Positions 1-11,822 are shown, counted from the first letter of the stretch. The stretch is 43,254 nt of DNA from Candidatus Altimarinota bacterium (GCA_028719245.1 JAQUKG010000003.1:1-43254); one strand, 5' to 3'. Numbers and translations are program-made. The notes: generated by a model not told the origin, from the letters alone.

Positions 1-148
1 AACTTGTAAATGCTATTGTAGCTAATATTGCTATTATTGTTATTACTATTATTAGTTCTACTAATGTAAAAGCTTTTTTAAGTTTTTTAATTGAATTATT
101 AGTACTACTATTAAAATTAGTTTTAATAAATTGTTTTAAAATTTTCAT
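1..148 (-). CDS. Type IV pilin-like protein, N-terminal part (cut by window edge)
   Basis: Only the first 49 codons are visible. The leader is long and basic (about 27 residues, ending KKLKKA) and runs into FTLVELIIVITIIAILATIA, the class III prepilin signal: cleavage would fall between Ala and Phe, and the conserved Glu is at +5. The hydrophobic helix after the cleavage site is what packs the pilus core. Known members are cut and methylated by PilD and assembled by PilB/PilC. It lies 34 bases downstream of pyrC on the same strand, with no terminator visible between them. A PilT-type ATPase at 35175-36257 fits a working type IV pilus. Pseudopilin and competence pilin cannot be told apart without the C-terminus. 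The ATG at 148 is chosen because it gives a normal leader. Confidence 0.85.
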   Translation of the reverse strand, partial: MKILKQFIKTNFNSSTNNSIKKLKKAFTLVELIIVITIIAILATIAFTS

Positions 149-182
149 TAAGTGAAAAGTTAAAAAATAATTTTTCTTTCTT

Positions 183-1184
183 TTAGTTTATTATACTCCA
201 TTTCAAATTTTCTCATGCTTTAAATGGAACAACTTCTCAATATTTTTCTGGAATTATAAAATCCTTTTTTTCTAAAATAATTTGTTTTTGATTTGGTTTT
301 AGATTATATATTCTAACAGCATTATCACTAATAAATTTTTGTAAATTGTTTAAAGAATTATTTTCTTCAAAAAGTTCAGTCAAAAGTTGCAAAGCTATTG
401 GTGAAGTGAAAACTCAAGCAGCACAACCTGAACATTCTTTTTTGTGAATTGGATGTGGAGCTGAATCGGTTCATAACATTACTTTAGAATTTCAACTTAA
501 AGCAAGTTTTAGTAAAGCTTCTCTATCTTCATCTCTTTTTGCAATTGGTTTACAAAATAGATGTGGTTTTAACATTCATCAAGCCAAATCATTTAAAGTA
601 ATAAGTAAGTGATGAACAGTAATTGTAGCATATAAATTTTCAAATTTATCTAAAGTTTCAGCTAATTCTTTTGTTGTAATATGTTCGGCAATTATTTTTA
701 ATTTTGGGAATCTTGTAGCTAATTCTTCATAAATAGAGATAAAGTTTTTCTCTCTATCAAGCACAAAATCACTTGTTTCTCAGTGAATGCTTAAAGGAAT
801 TCACAAAGTCTCCATATTTGCAAATATTTCTAAATTTCTCGGTGAAAGTATATTTTTGGCTCAACCTTGCGAATTAGTTGTAACTCATTCTGGATAAAGT
901 TTTACTGAAAGTATTTCTGATTTTAACTGCTTTAAAATTTCAAAAGTTAATTCTTCACTGAAAAATACAGTCATATATGGAGTGAAAATATCATTTCAAG
1001 TCTCATCTAAAACTCTTTTTTTATAACTTACAACATCTTCTAAAGTTTTAATTGGAGGAACAAGATTTGGCATAACTAAAGCTCAAGCGAAAGTCTTTGA
1101 AGTCAAAGGTGCTACAACTTTTAGCATATCATTATCTCTCAAATGAACATGCATATCTAAAGGTGAATTTAAAATTATTTGCAT
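183..1184 (-). CDS. pyrC: Dihydroorotase, class II (PyrC type)
   Basis: It would cyclise N-carbamoyl-L-aspartate to dihydroorotate, the third step of de novo pyrimidine synthesis, in the cytoplasm. The protein is 333 residues, close to the 340-350 usual for PyrC. The N-terminus carries the metal-ligand motif MHVHLRD (residues about 10-16). Around residue 170 a stretch reading [20 protein letters not shown] and continuing into ATITVHHLL matches the characteristic PyrC core, including EHITTK and the HH pair. Several in-frame TGA codons are read as Gly. The ATG at 1184 sits ten codons before the MHVHLRD motif. The pilin-like gene follows on the same strand. No other pyr genes are in the window, so regulation cannot be judged. 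Confidence 0.92.
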
Positions 1185-1335
1185 AGGTAGAAAGTTATGA
1201 ATTAGAATAAAATTTGGAAAAATAATTAGCTTTATATAAATGAAATTTTTATTAGATATAATTGCTAGAATATAAATAGATTTTAGTAATTTTTAAAAAT
1301 TTTTCAAAAGATTTTATGAACATTATTAAAAAACT

Positions 1336-1362
1336 TTGCATTATTTTCAAAAAATCTATAAT
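1336..1362 (+). promoter_or_regulatory. Predicted promoter of the amrS-amrB-amrA operon
   Basis: TTGCAT, then 15 bases, then a perfect TATAAT, ending 33 bases before the amrS ATG. The rest of the 1185-1395 gap between divergent pyrC and amrS is plain AT-rich DNA. I could not pick out a convincing pyrC promoter in it. Confidence 0.6.
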
Positions 1363-1395
1363 TAAAACATCAATTTACATGCTAATTTCAATATT

Positions 1396-2427
1396 ATGAA
1401 AAAAGAATGTATTTTATATAAACCTCTAAAATGATATATTGTTCAATGCACTTGTTGTAACCATTATTGCACTATCAAAAATTCTCAGACCTGAAAATGT
1501 TGAATAAGACAAAATATAAATTGAAAATTATATTTACTTGTTCATTCTCAATCTGTTGCCATAAATGTAGACCCAATAGAGAAAAAACCACTTTTTCATT
1601 TTTTACCTTGAACTAAAATTTTTTCATTTTGAACTGTTTGATGTAATTTTTTTTGTAAATTTTGTCAAAATTGGGATATTTCTCAAACCAGATTATCAAA
1701 TACTCCAGATATAGAAAATAAAGGAACTTACTTGCCACCAGAGAATATTATAAAATATTGTAAAGAAAATAATATTCAATCAATAGCTTACACTTACAAC
1801 GAGCCAACTATATTTTTTGAATATGCTTATGATACAATGATTTTGGCTAGAAAAAATAATATAAAAAATGTTTTTGTTTCAAATTGATTTCAGTCTAAAG
1901 AATTCTGGGAAAAAGCTTCTGGTTTAATTGATGCAATAAATATAGATTTAAAATGATTTAGTGAAGAATTTTATAAAAATGTTTGTGGAGCAAGATTGAA
2001 ACCTATTTTAGAAAATATAGAATTTGTAGCAAAGCATACTAATATTTGGCAAGAAATAACGACTTTAATAATTCCTTGAGAAAATGATAAAGATAGTGAT
2101 TTTTTAGAAATTGCTAATTTTACCAAAAATATTTCAGATGAAATTCCTTGGCACATAAGTGCATTTTATCCAAATTATAAAATGACTCAAACTCCAGTAA
2201 CTCCTTTTGAAACTTTAAAAAAAGCCTATGAAATATGAAAAAAAGTTTGATTAAAATATATTTATATTTGAAATATTTGAGATAGTAAAACAGAAACTAC
2301 TTATTGTCCAAAATGTGGAGAAATACTTATTAAAAGAGCTTGATATATATGACAAGATGTAAAAATATTTCGGACAATTCCTTGAGTTTGTCATAAATGT
2401 GGAGAAAAAATTTATTGAGTTTGGTAA
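1396..2427 (+). CDS. amrS: AmmeMemoRadiSam system radical SAM enzyme
   Basis: Radical SAM protein of 343 residues belonging to the AmmeMemoRadiSam set. The N-terminus has the family's Cys-rich start (QCTCCNHYC, then GKCGIR). It is followed by VDPIEKKPLFHFLPGTK and the [4Fe-4S] motif GCNFFCKFCQNW, which is CX3CX2C. The C-terminus adds a zinc-ribbon-like pair, YCPKCGE and CHKCGEK. Several of these glycines are TGA codons. The enzyme should cleave S-adenosylmethionine to start a radical reaction, but I know of no firmly established substrate for the family. It heads an operon with amrB (25-base gap) and amrA (5-base gap), from a promoter at 1336-1362. The ATG at 1396 is the only in-frame start upstream of the conserved Cys motif. 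Confidence 0.93.
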
Positions 2428-2452
2428 GATTTTAAATTATAATTTTATAAAT

Positions 2453-3259
2453 ATGTTATCAAGAAAAATGAGTTTTGCTTGAATGTTTTATCCTTGAAAT
2501 AAAATTGAATTAAAAAAAATGATTGATATTTTTTTTGATAATATAAATGAAAAAATTGATATACAAAAACCAAAAGCTTTAGTTTGTCCTCATGCTTGAT
2601 ATATTTATAGCTGACAAGTAGCAAGTTATAGTTATGAATTGTTGCAAAGAAATTTAAAAAATATTCCAAAAACAATAGTTTTACTTTGTCCCACACATTA
2701 TGTAAATTTTTTCTGAGTAAGTGTTTGATCATATGAAAAACTTAAAACTCCATTTTGAGATTTAGAAGTTGATAAAAAACTTGCTGAAAAACTTTTAACA
2801 AATTATCCAAATTATTTTGTAAATAATTTTGAAGCTCAAGATAAAGAACATTCTTTAGAAGTCCAATTACCATTTTTGAAATATATTTTGCAAGAAAGAA
2901 ATGTCAAAATATTGCCATTAATATTTTGACAAATTAATCCTTTAGAAATATGAGAAATACTAAGTAAAATATTAAAAGAAAATGAAATATTTTTTATAGT
3001 TAGTAGTGATCTAAGTCATTATAATAGTTATGAAGTTGCAAAAGATTTAGATAAAAAAACCATAAATTCTTTTATTTCAAAGGATATAAATAATGTAATA
3101 AACGAGGCTGATGCTTGTTGAATTTATCCTTGGCTTTGTCTTGAAAAAATAGCTATATTAAATAATTGGAATGTAAAACTTTTAAAATACCAAAATTCTT
3201 GAGATACAGCTTGAGATAAACAAAAAGTTGTTGGTTATTCTAGTTTAGTTTATTATTAA
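2453..3259 (+). CDS. amrB: AmmeMemoRadiSam system protein B (MEMO1 family)
   Basis: A MEMO1/LigB-fold protein of 268 residues (family members are about 260-300). Visible landmarks are MSFAGMFYPG at the N-terminus, VCPHAGYIYSG with the metal-binding-type His, LCPTHY, and VSSDLSHYNSY. Each lines up with conserved His, Cys or Asp positions of the family, whose fold is related to iron-dependent extradiol dioxygenases. Human MEMO1 has been linked to metal binding and redox; the bacterial function is unsettled. It lies between amrS and amrA, both tightly spaced and on the same strand, so the three are surely co-expressed. The ATG at 2453 is followed by the usual family opening; a second Met five codons later is also possible. 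Confidence 0.9.
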
Positions 3260-3264
3260 AATTT

Positions 3265-3843
3265 ATGAAAAATTATCAAATAGAGGCTTTACAAATAGCA
3301 AAGAAATCAATTTTGGAAGAATTTTGAAAATACTCTCTAAAATGATATAAAATCTTAAATAAAGAACTTTTAGAAAAAAAAGCTTGTTTTGTAACTTTAA
3401 AATCATTTCAAAAAGATTTAAGATGATGTATATGAAATATATTTCCAGTTTGAAATTTATATAACTCTATTATTTCTAATGCTAAGAACTCTGCATTTTC
3501 TGATCCTAGATTTTCACCTTTAACATTTGAAGAGTTAGAAAATAATGATATTTTTGTAGAAATTACGATTTTGTGAGAAATTCAAGAAAAATATTTTTTG
3601 AGTATACAAGAATTACTAAAATTTTTAAAAGAAAATAAACCATGATTAATAATACAATTATGATTTAGAGAAGCAACTTTTCTACCATCTGTTTGGCACG
3701 AAATAAAATCTGAAGAAGATTTTTTAACTCATCTTATTTATAAAGCTTGAATTGAAATTGATGAATTTATAAATAATTTTTCAAAAGTTAAAATAAGTAT
3801 TTACTCTTGAGAAGAGTTTGGAAATAAAATTAGTGAGATTTAA
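3265..3843 (+). CDS. amrA: AmmeMemoRadiSam system protein A (AMMECR1 domain)
   Basis: A 192-residue AMMECR1-domain protein, the usual length for the stand-alone bacterial form. The hallmark LRGCIGNIFP is present (its first Gly is TGA). It is followed by NAFSDPRF-like NSAFSDPRFSPL and the C-terminal FLPSVWHE, which replaces the commoner LPQVW form. Biochemical function is unknown in the family. Being last in the amrS-amrB-amrA operon, five bases after amrB and followed by a strong terminator, it completes the three-part system. The start at 3265 is the only ATG fitting the spacing and begins a conserved helix. Confidence 0.92.
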
Positions 3844-3868
3844 AACTCACTTTTATTTTGAGTTTTTT
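3842..3868 (+). terminator. Rho-independent terminator after amrA
   Basis: Perfect 8-bp stem AAAACTCA / TGAGTTTT with a 9-base loop, running into a T tract. It begins inside the amrA stop codon and ends the operon. Confidence 0.8.
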
Positions 3869-3911
3869 ATAAAAATAAATATATTTAAAAAAATATTAAT
3901 AACCTAAAAAT

Positions 3912-5312
3912 ATGATTTGTAAAAATATTCTAACAGCCTATCAATTGGAAAACTATAATAATATTAGATTTCTAAAGTTTATTTACACTCACCCAAAATT
4001 CTGGATTTCACCTCCAAATAGACAAAAAATAGTTTGGACTAAAAAAGCTAAACTTTTGGCTGTTTTAACTATATTTATTTTTTTATCAAAATTAATAAGT
4101 ATTTATTTGTTTGTATTTCCAGATTGAAATTTGGTTATAAAAATACCTTTATATATTTTGGTATTTCTAGCATTACCGATTTATATGATTTTTGCTAATT
4201 TTTGTCTTTATCCTGTTGATAAATATTTAAAAAATAAAATTATTCTGCAAGCAAAAAATAAACTATCTAAATTTAAGAATTTAAAAATTATTTGAATTAC
4301 TGGTTCTTACTGAAAAACATCACAAAAAGAGATTTTAGAAACGATTTTAAAACAAAAATTTAAAGTGCTTTGTAGTTCTGGAAATAAAAATACTCCACTT
4401 TGAGTTAGTGAAGTAATATTAAACGAACTTGATGAAACTTATGAAGTTTTTATAGTTGAAATGTGAGCTTATCATATTTGAGATATTAAAGAACTTTGTG
4501 ATTTAGTTAAACCAAATATTTGAATTTTAACTTGAATTACAATACAACATTTAGAAAGATTTTGAAGTTTAGAAAATATTATAAAAGCAAAATTTGAATT
4601 AATTGAAAGTTTAGATAATTTTTGACTTGCAATTGCTGATATTTCAAATGAAAATGTAAAAAAATGATTAGATGAAAAACAAGAAAAATTAGAAGTTAAA
4701 AATATTGTAAAAATCTCAAATCCAAAAAAAATAAATTATTTAGAAGATTTAGCTTGAATTAGCTTTGAATATGATTGAAATTTAATACAAACAAAACTTC
4801 TTGCAAGTCATAGTGCAAATCAAATAATTATTTCTTATGAAGTTGCAAAATATTTATGATTAAATACTAAAGAAATATTAAATTGAATAAAAAATATTGA
4901 TTATATAAAACATAGACTTGAACTGATTTATAATCCAAATTCAAATCTTTATATAATTGATGATTCATTTAATTGAAATTTGGAGTGAGTAAAATCAACC
5001 ATAAAATTACTTGAAAATATCAAAAATCATAAAAGATTTTATTTAACTCCTTGACTTGTAGAATTATGAAAAGAATCTGATAATATTCATCTTGAAATAT
5101 GAAAACTTTTATCAAAAGTTGTTGATAAAGTATTATTAATAGATAATAATGCAACAAAGAAAATTTTAGAATGATTAATAAATAACTGATTTAATAAATA
5201 TAATATTATAATTTACAAAACAACTCTTAATGCTCATAATGATTTAAGAAATGTGTTAAAATCTGGAGATGTAATAGTTTTTCAAAATGATTGGAGTGAT
5301 AATTATTTTTAA
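3912..5312 (+). CDS. murF: MurF-like Mur ligase with N-terminal membrane segments
   Basis: Predicted UDP-N-acetylmuramoyl-tripeptide--D-alanyl-D-alanine ligase, the last cytoplasmic step of the peptidoglycan precursor. Of 466 residues, the first 125 or so contain two hydrophobic segments (about residues 50-72 and 78-102), an addition seen in some MurF relatives but absent from the classical enzyme. The Mur ligase ATP loop ITGSYGKT is at residues 129-136 and the MurF-type IDDSFNGNLEGVKS stands for the usual DDSYNANP signature. The conserved metal-site stretch VEMGAYHIGDI and the HLERFGSLENIIKAK segment are also present. Two of the loop and signature glycines are TGA. It stands alone between the amrA terminator and the purine operon. 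A related D-Ala-D-Ala-adding or cyanophycin-type ligase is the main alternative. Confidence 0.82.
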
Positions 5313-5314
5313 TT

Positions 5315-5341
5315 TTGACAAATTAAAAAATAATTTATAAT
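5315..5341 (+). promoter_or_regulatory. Predicted promoter of the purine operon
   Basis: Consensus TTGACA, 15-base spacer, consensus TATAAT, starting three bases after the murF stop. The short leader to the purL ATG (about 48 bases) holds a small AT-only inverted repeat at 5347-5366 (CTTAAAT / ATTTAAG). That is too short to be a purine riboswitch. Confidence 0.72.
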
Positions 5342-5389
5342 AATCTCTTAAATTTAATTATTTAAGTTTATTTTTTTAATTTTATTTTT

Positions 5390-8300
5390 ATGTGAATGAA
5401 TGATATTAATAAGCTAGTGGAGACTTTAGAATCAACTAGAGAAGTTTTTGTTTCTAAGAAATCTTCTGAAGATACAATTTCTAGAGATCTGGAAATGACT
5501 GTCAAAGAAGTTTTATGAATAAATATTTCTTGAATAAAAATTTATAACAATTATCTAGTTGATGGGTTAGATGAATCTTGATTTAAACAAGCTATTTGAA
5601 CTATATTTTCAGAAGCACCTGTTGATGATGTTTTAAATTTATCTGATTTTGAAACAAGCACTGAATGAAAAACCGTTATAACAATTGAATCAAATCCAGG
5701 ACAATATGATAATAGAGTTGATGCAGTACAACAAAATTTAACTCTTCAAACATGAAAACAACATAATTGTCGTTTCAAGAAAGTTATAGTAATTGATTCA
5801 CCTATATCAAGAGAAGAATTAAAAAAATTGGAAAAATTTTTAATAAATCCAGTTGAAGCTTATAAATCTAGTTTAGAAGATAAAAGTTTTGATAGAATTG
5901 TAGCTGAACCAAAAAATCACCAAATATTAAATGGTTTTATATGATTAGCAGAAAAATCTGACAATGGAGAATTATTACAAACCTTATCTTGAATAGTAGA
6001 TTTTGAAGACGATGAAGATGGTAAAAAGAAAGGTGTTTTGGAAAGTTCTAAATTATCTTGTTTTGATAAATTACTTAAATTACTTGAATTATCTATAAAT
6101 TTTGACGATTTGGTTTTAGTTCAAAATTATTTTAGAGATGAAGAAGGTAGAAATCCAACATTAGCTGAAATGAGACTTATAGATACCTATTGGTCAGATC
6201 ATTGCAGACATACAACATTTACCACAGCAATTGAGGATGTTACAATAAGCTGAGAAGAAGCTATTACTAAAGATTTAAAAGCAGTTCATGGTTTTTTCAA
6301 ATCACAAAGTGAACAAGCTTGAAAGCCTGGAAACACTTTTATGGAAATAGCTCAAGCTAGTTTGAGATTTTTAAAAGATGATCCAGAATTTGAATGAAAG
6401 CAGTGGTTAGATGTTTCTATAGAAAATAATGCAGCTTCATACAAAACTGAAGTTGAAATGGAGGATGGAACAAAAGAAACATGGATAATAATGTTTAAAA
6501 ACGAAACTCATAATTCTCCAACTGAAGTTGAACCTTTTGGTTGAGCTGCAACTTGTCTTGGATGAGCTATAAGAGATTTATTATCGTGAAGAACTGCCCC
6601 TTTCCAATGTATGAGAGTTTCAGGATCTTGAAACCCAACAGAGCCAATTAGTGAAACTTTACTATGAAAATTATCTCAAAGAGCAATTTCTATTTGAGCA
6701 GCTTTAGGATATTCAAGTTATGGAAATCAAATCTGACTTGCAACTTGAAGAGTTCAAGAATATTTTCATCCTTGATATAGAGCAAAAAGATTTGAGTGTT
6801 GATTTGTTATATGAGCTGTAAAAGAATGAAATTTACTAAGATATGAACCAAAAAAATGAGATTTAGTTATTATGTCATGATGAAGAACTTGAAGAGATTG
6901 AGTTTGATGAGCAACCGTTTCATCCAAACAATGATGAGAGGTGTCTCATACTAGTGCTGCTGCACATGTTCAAAAGTGAAATCCAGTTGAAGAAAGAAAG
7001 TTTTTTAGGTTATTATTAAATTCAGGTTATTGTAAAGCCATAATAAGAAGTAATGATTTTTGAGCTTGAGGAGTTTCTGTTGCTATTTGAGAATTAGCTT
7101 CTTGAATAAAAATAAATCTAGATGAAGTAAAGAGATATGCAAAATATGCATGACTAAATGATGTGGAACTTGCTATTTCAGAGTCTCAAGAAAGGATGTC
7201 AATAGTTATAGCTCCTGAGGACTATGATAAAGTTATGCAATTGTTAATAGCTGAAAATATAGAGTGATTTCAAGTTTGAAAAGTTACGAGTGATTTAGAA
7301 AATCCTGAAAATGATAGACTTGTAATGAATTTAAATTGAAAAAACCCAATAGATTTAAGTAGAAAATTTCTTGATACAAACTGAGCTCAAAGAAAAGCAA
7401 ATGCAAAAATAGATTTAAAAAAAGTTGACTTTTTTGAAAAATTAGATCCTGAAGTGCAAGCTTTAGTTGATGGTTGAGATTTAAATTGAGCTATTTTAAA
7501 ACAATTAGCACTTTTATGAAATGCTTCCCAAAGATGACTTGGAGGTCTATTTGACTCATCAGTTTGAGGTTGAACTATTTTAGCTCCTTATTGATGAAAA
7601 TGCCAAGATAGTCCTCAAATATGAATGGCTGCAAAAATCCCAACTTTTACATGAGTTGATGCAAAAACAGCAATTATATCTACAAACTGATTTAATCCAT
7701 ATTTGATGGAACAAAATACTTATGTTTGATGAATATATGCAATAATTGATTCTATTTCAAGAATAGTTGCAATGGGATGAGATCATAAAAAAGCTTGGGT
7801 AAGTCTTCAAGAATATTTTGGGAAATTAACTACAGATGAAAAATACTGAGAAGTTTATGCTTGACTTTTATGAACTCTAAGAGCATTACTTGAATTAAAA
7901 ATTGCAGCAATTTGATGAAAAGACTCTATGAGTTGAACAACAACTTTAGAAAATTGAAATAAATTAGATGTTCCTCCTACGATAGTAAGCTTTGCAAATA
8001 CTCCAGTTGATAGTGATAAAATAGTTTCAGCTGAGTTTAAAAAACCTTGAAGTAAAGTATTGCTTTTTAGAGTTGAAAGAGATGAAAACTGATTACCAGA
8101 TTGGCAGTCATATGTTAAAAATCTTGAAGCAGTTCAAAAATTAATTAATGAAAAAAGAGTTTTATCTTCTTCAGTTGTTGATGCTGGATGATTAATTACA
8201 GCTATATCAAAACTAACTTTATGAAATAGAATTTGATTTGATTTTATAAATTCAGATCATACCGATATATTTAAACCAGGTATTTGAGATATAATAATTG

Positions 8301-9454
8301 AAGTAGGAGAAAATGAGGAATGATTTGATGATAAAATGATTTGAGAAACAACGGATAAATGAAATATTTGATTTACTATTAAATCACCCGGTAATCCCTG
8401 ATGAAGAGATAGTATATCTTGAACTTTTAATGTGATAGATTTATTAAAACTAAAATGAGCTTTAGAATGAACTTTAGAAGGTGTATTTCCAACAAAAGAA
8501 CATACTTGAATAGCTGAAGCAATAGAACCGTTTAAAAATAGATTACCCATAATTTTAAACCAACATTGACAAGATATATGTGGAAATAATATGGTAGCTA
8601 GAAATATAGAATTTATGACAAAAAAACCAGTAGCAGTACTTCCTGTTTTTCCTGGAACTAACTCTGAACTAGATACAAGACATGCACTATTAAAAGCTTG
8701 ATTTGATGTTATAGAACATGTTTTTTATACTCCAAAACTTTGAGTTTGAAATGATGAAATTGAGTTAAGGTTAGCCGAAGAGTCTAGAAAAGATTTTGCT
8801 GATTTATTAGACAAATCACATTTACTTGTTTTCTCTGGATGATTTTCAGGATGAGACGAACCAGACTGATCAGCAAAATTTATAGCAAATATGATGAGAT
8901 CAAGAGAAATAAGAGAAGCTTTTCAAGCATTTTTAGATAGAAAAGATACTTTGACTACTTGAATTTGTAATTGATTTCAAGCATTAATTAAACTTTGAGT
9001 GTTTAATAATTGAAAGATTAATGATATGCTTTGAAAAAATGATCCAACTCTAACATTCAACAATAACTTAAGACATATTACTTGACTTGTTTGACTTCAA
9101 GTTAGTTCAGTGTTATCACCATTTGCAAGATGAATGGAAATTTGAGATCAATTTATAGTTCCAGTTTCACATGGAGAATGAAGAATTTTGATACCAGATT
9201 ATAGAACGATAGAAGAATTTAAAGCAAATTGACAAATCCCACTTCAATATATAGATGAAAATTGAGAACCAACAAATAGATATAACTGATCTGAAAGTTG
9301 AATAGCTTGACTTACAGATTCAACTTGAAAAATTTTCTGAATGATGCCTCATCCAGAAAGAAATTGAAGAAATGTATTTAAAAATATTCCTTGAGAAAAA
9401 CTTATGCCAGTATTTGCTTGAGCATATAAATCAATTACAGGACAATTAAGTTAG
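5390..9454 (+). CDS. purL: Phosphoribosylformylglycinamidine synthase, fused PurL-PurQ
   Basis: Converts FGAR, glutamine and ATP to FGAM in de novo purine synthesis. At 1354 residues it is the large single-chain type found in proteobacteria and eukaryotes, not the separate PurS/PurL/PurQ set of Gram-positives. Landmarks in order: DTYWSDHCRHTTF (about residue 265), KNETHNSPTEVEPFGGAATC, PFQCMRVSGSGNPTEP, and the second half with GGLGGLFDSSVGGG-like and AIGGKDSMSGT segments. The C-terminal class I glutaminase domain starts near residue 1078 (VAVLPVFPGTNSE). Its catalytic triad is C1193 (in TGICNGFQ), H1321 and E1323 (MPHPER). Scores of TGA codons fall on conserved glycines. It ends in TAG, unlike most neighbours. 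First gene of the operon, followed by purN after 27 bases. The ATG at 5390 follows a T-rich stretch with no Shine-Dalgarno. Confidence 0.97.
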
Positions 9455-9481
9455 TTTATTTTATTTTTTTTTAATATAATT

Positions 9482-10348
9482 ATGTTTTACAACATTTTAA
9501 AATTATATAAGTTTTTACTGCAAACTAATTTATTAGGACCAGAATGAACTCCAAAAGTAGCACTTTTTTGATCTGGATGATGAAGTTGAATTAAAAAACT
9601 TTTAGATAAAGTTAAATCGTGAGAATTAAAAATGCGAGTTGAGGCTCTAGTTAGTAGCAGACCTTGAATATGAGTTGAAACTCATGCTACAAATTTTGAA
9701 GTTCAATTAGCAACTATTTATGAAAAATTTCCTCCTAGAAAAGTATTATGATTTGATAGATGAGAATATTCTCCAGAAAGTCTAAAAATAATAGCTTGAT
9801 ATTATCAGAAAATATTTAAACAATATTGACTTGATTATATATTTTTATCTTGATGGCTTAGGTATGTTTGTTGAATTCCATTTAACAAAGTTATAAACAT
9901 CCATCCTGGACCAACTCAAGAGTGATATTGATGAGAAAAAATGCATTGAGAAGCAGTTCATAAAAAGGTTTGGCAAGATTATGTGGATTGAAAAATAAAT
10001 CAAACTTGTGTAACTATGCATTATGCAACTGATATATTTGATGACCCAAATGCTACAATAGTTCAAGTTCCAGTTGACTTATCTTGACCTTTTGATTTGT
10101 GAAGCTGTCATCAAGAGCATTGATGTAGAAATGCCAAAGAAGTTTGAGAAAGAGTAAATGCGGTTGAACACTTTATACAATGGAAGATTACACAATTAAT
10201 AGTTTCTTGAGCTATTTCTTGGACTTGAGATAAAAAAGATAAGGTTGAAGTAAATATGGAACAGGTTAAAAAATATGAATTTCCAGAATGAACTGTATTT
10301 GCAGCAAACTTAAGTTTACAAGATTGAATTCCTTATAAAGGAAGTTAA
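9482..10348 (+). CDS. purN: Phosphoribosylglycinamide formyltransferase (PurN-like)
   Basis: Transfers a formyl group from 10-formyl-tetrahydrofolate to GAR. The core NIHPGPTQEGYGG supplies N139 and H141 and the later ATDIFDDP supplies D184, matching the catalytic Asn, His and Asp of GAR transformylase. The N-terminal segment VALFGSGGGSGIKKLLD is the usual nucleotide-ribose phosphate loop. At 288 residues it is longer than the typical 190-210, with an extended N-terminus and a C-terminal tail. The formyltransferase fold is shared with methionyl-tRNA formyltransferase, but the position between purL and purM makes the purine role by far the likeliest. Gaps are 27 bases to purL and 37 to purM. 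Confidence 0.88.
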
Positions 10349-10385
10349 TTAAATTTTTAATATTTTATTTTTTAATTTTATTTTT

Positions 10386-11780
10386 ATGATTACAACAGTT
10401 GCAGAAGAATATAGGCTTGAAGTTGTTTGAGCTTGAGATGAAGCTTCTTGAAATTTTAAGGGGGCTTGTGATAGTGCAAATGAACAACTAACTATAAGGA
10501 ATCTTTTAGAAAATACTTGAAGATGATGGAAAATAAAAACTTGACAAAATTGAGTTGAAAGAGTCGTTGAAAGTATTGATTGAGTTTGAACTAAAGTTCA
10601 AATTTATACAAATGTTTTTAATGAATTGGTAAAACAAAAAGAATCTTGAGAAATTTCAGATCAAGAATTATTTGATACATCCGTTGAGTTATGGGAAAGA
10701 ATGCTCCATGATTTAATTGCAATGAATGTTGATGATTTAAGAGATTGAGAAATGGCTATTGCAGTCACAAATATAATTGATATTAATCATTTAAAATGAA
10801 TTAGATGAAAAGTTTTTGCAGATTCTATGGCGAAAGCTATGTGAAATGTTATTACAGAACTTGATATTGCTATGACAGCTTGAGAAACAGCAATATTGTG
10901 AGAACCTAAAAAAGTAAGCCAATTATTATGACTAATTGATGATATATGAGCTAGTTTAACTCAAGTGTTGGATTTAGATATATCTGAAGTAGCAAAAAAT
11001 AAAATAAGAGCCATTTTAGATAAAGCATATTCAAAAACTTCAATAATTCATAGTGATTTAGAATTTAATATTTGATGAACTTGATTATGAGTGGTTTGAA
11101 CTGCAGAAAAATTAGTTGAATTAAAACCTTGACAAAGAATAATTGCTTTGCAAGAAAAACCAACTAAAGATTGAATTATTTGACCTAGATCAAATTGAAT
11201 TACAGCAATTAGAAAATATATGACAAGTTTAGCTTGAGAGTGATGGGAAAATTTAACTTTTGAGGAATTTTGCGATAAGATTTGAGTAGAAGAAGCTTAT
11301 AAAATTCCAGAAAGATTAACAGCTGAGCTTAGTTGACTAAAAATGTGGGATATTGCGACTGGTAAAACAACTGTTTTTAATCCTTTAGTTTCAAGGAGTT
11401 TACTTTGATGATTAGGTAATAACCCAATTGCAGATATATCATCTATTATACATGTTACTTGAAATCCTTGAAGAAAAATTAAAGATTGACTTAGGTGAAA
11501 CGATGATTTATGAATAAATATTGATTTAACTTGAGTAAAAATACCTCAAATAATAGAATTAATACAAATATTATGTAATGTTTCAGATGAAGATGCTATT
11601 TGATCTTGGAATATGTGAATTCCTTATGTTGTGATTTGTGAAAATGATTGAGCTGAAGAAATTATTAGAAAAGCTTTTGAAGAATGATATATAGCAAAAG
11701 ATATTTGAGAAATTATTTTATCTACTGGAGGCTCATATATTAGTAATTTTTGATTTTGATGAAGTTCTTTAAAAATTTAA
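10386..11780 (+). CDS. purM: Phosphoribosylformylglycinamidine cyclo-ligase (AIR synthetase), elongated
   Basis: Would close the imidazole ring, turning FGAM into AIR with ATP. Recognisable PurM landmarks are VVESIDGVGTKVQIY, MNVDDLRDGEMAIAVTN, TAGETAILGEP (the usual GGETAEMPG position), GPRSNGITAIRK and IHVTGNPGRKIKDGLR. At 464 residues it is more than 100 longer than the 345 of typical PurM, with extra sequence in the middle and C-terminal half, so it belongs to a divergent branch. The same fold occurs in ThiL, SelD and HypE, but the neighbours purL and purN settle the assignment. Last gene of the purine operon, with a terminator 13 bases later. purF, purD, purE, purK, purC, purB and purH are not in the window. 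Confidence 0.85.
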
Positions 11781-11793
11781 AATTATCTATTTT

Positions 11794-11822
11794 AAAAACA
11801 AACTAATTAGTTTGTTTTTTTA
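11794..11822 (+). terminator. Terminator of the purine operon
   Basis: AAAAACAAACTAA / TTAGTTTGTTTTT is a long self-complementary stem ending in a run of T. Its strong G-C-containing core is ACAAACT / AGTTTGT. Confidence 0.8.

Noticed and set aside
5342-5389. A purine riboswitch ahead of purL
   Set aside because: The leader is under 50 bases and lacks the conserved three-way-junction core; only a small AT hairpin is present.
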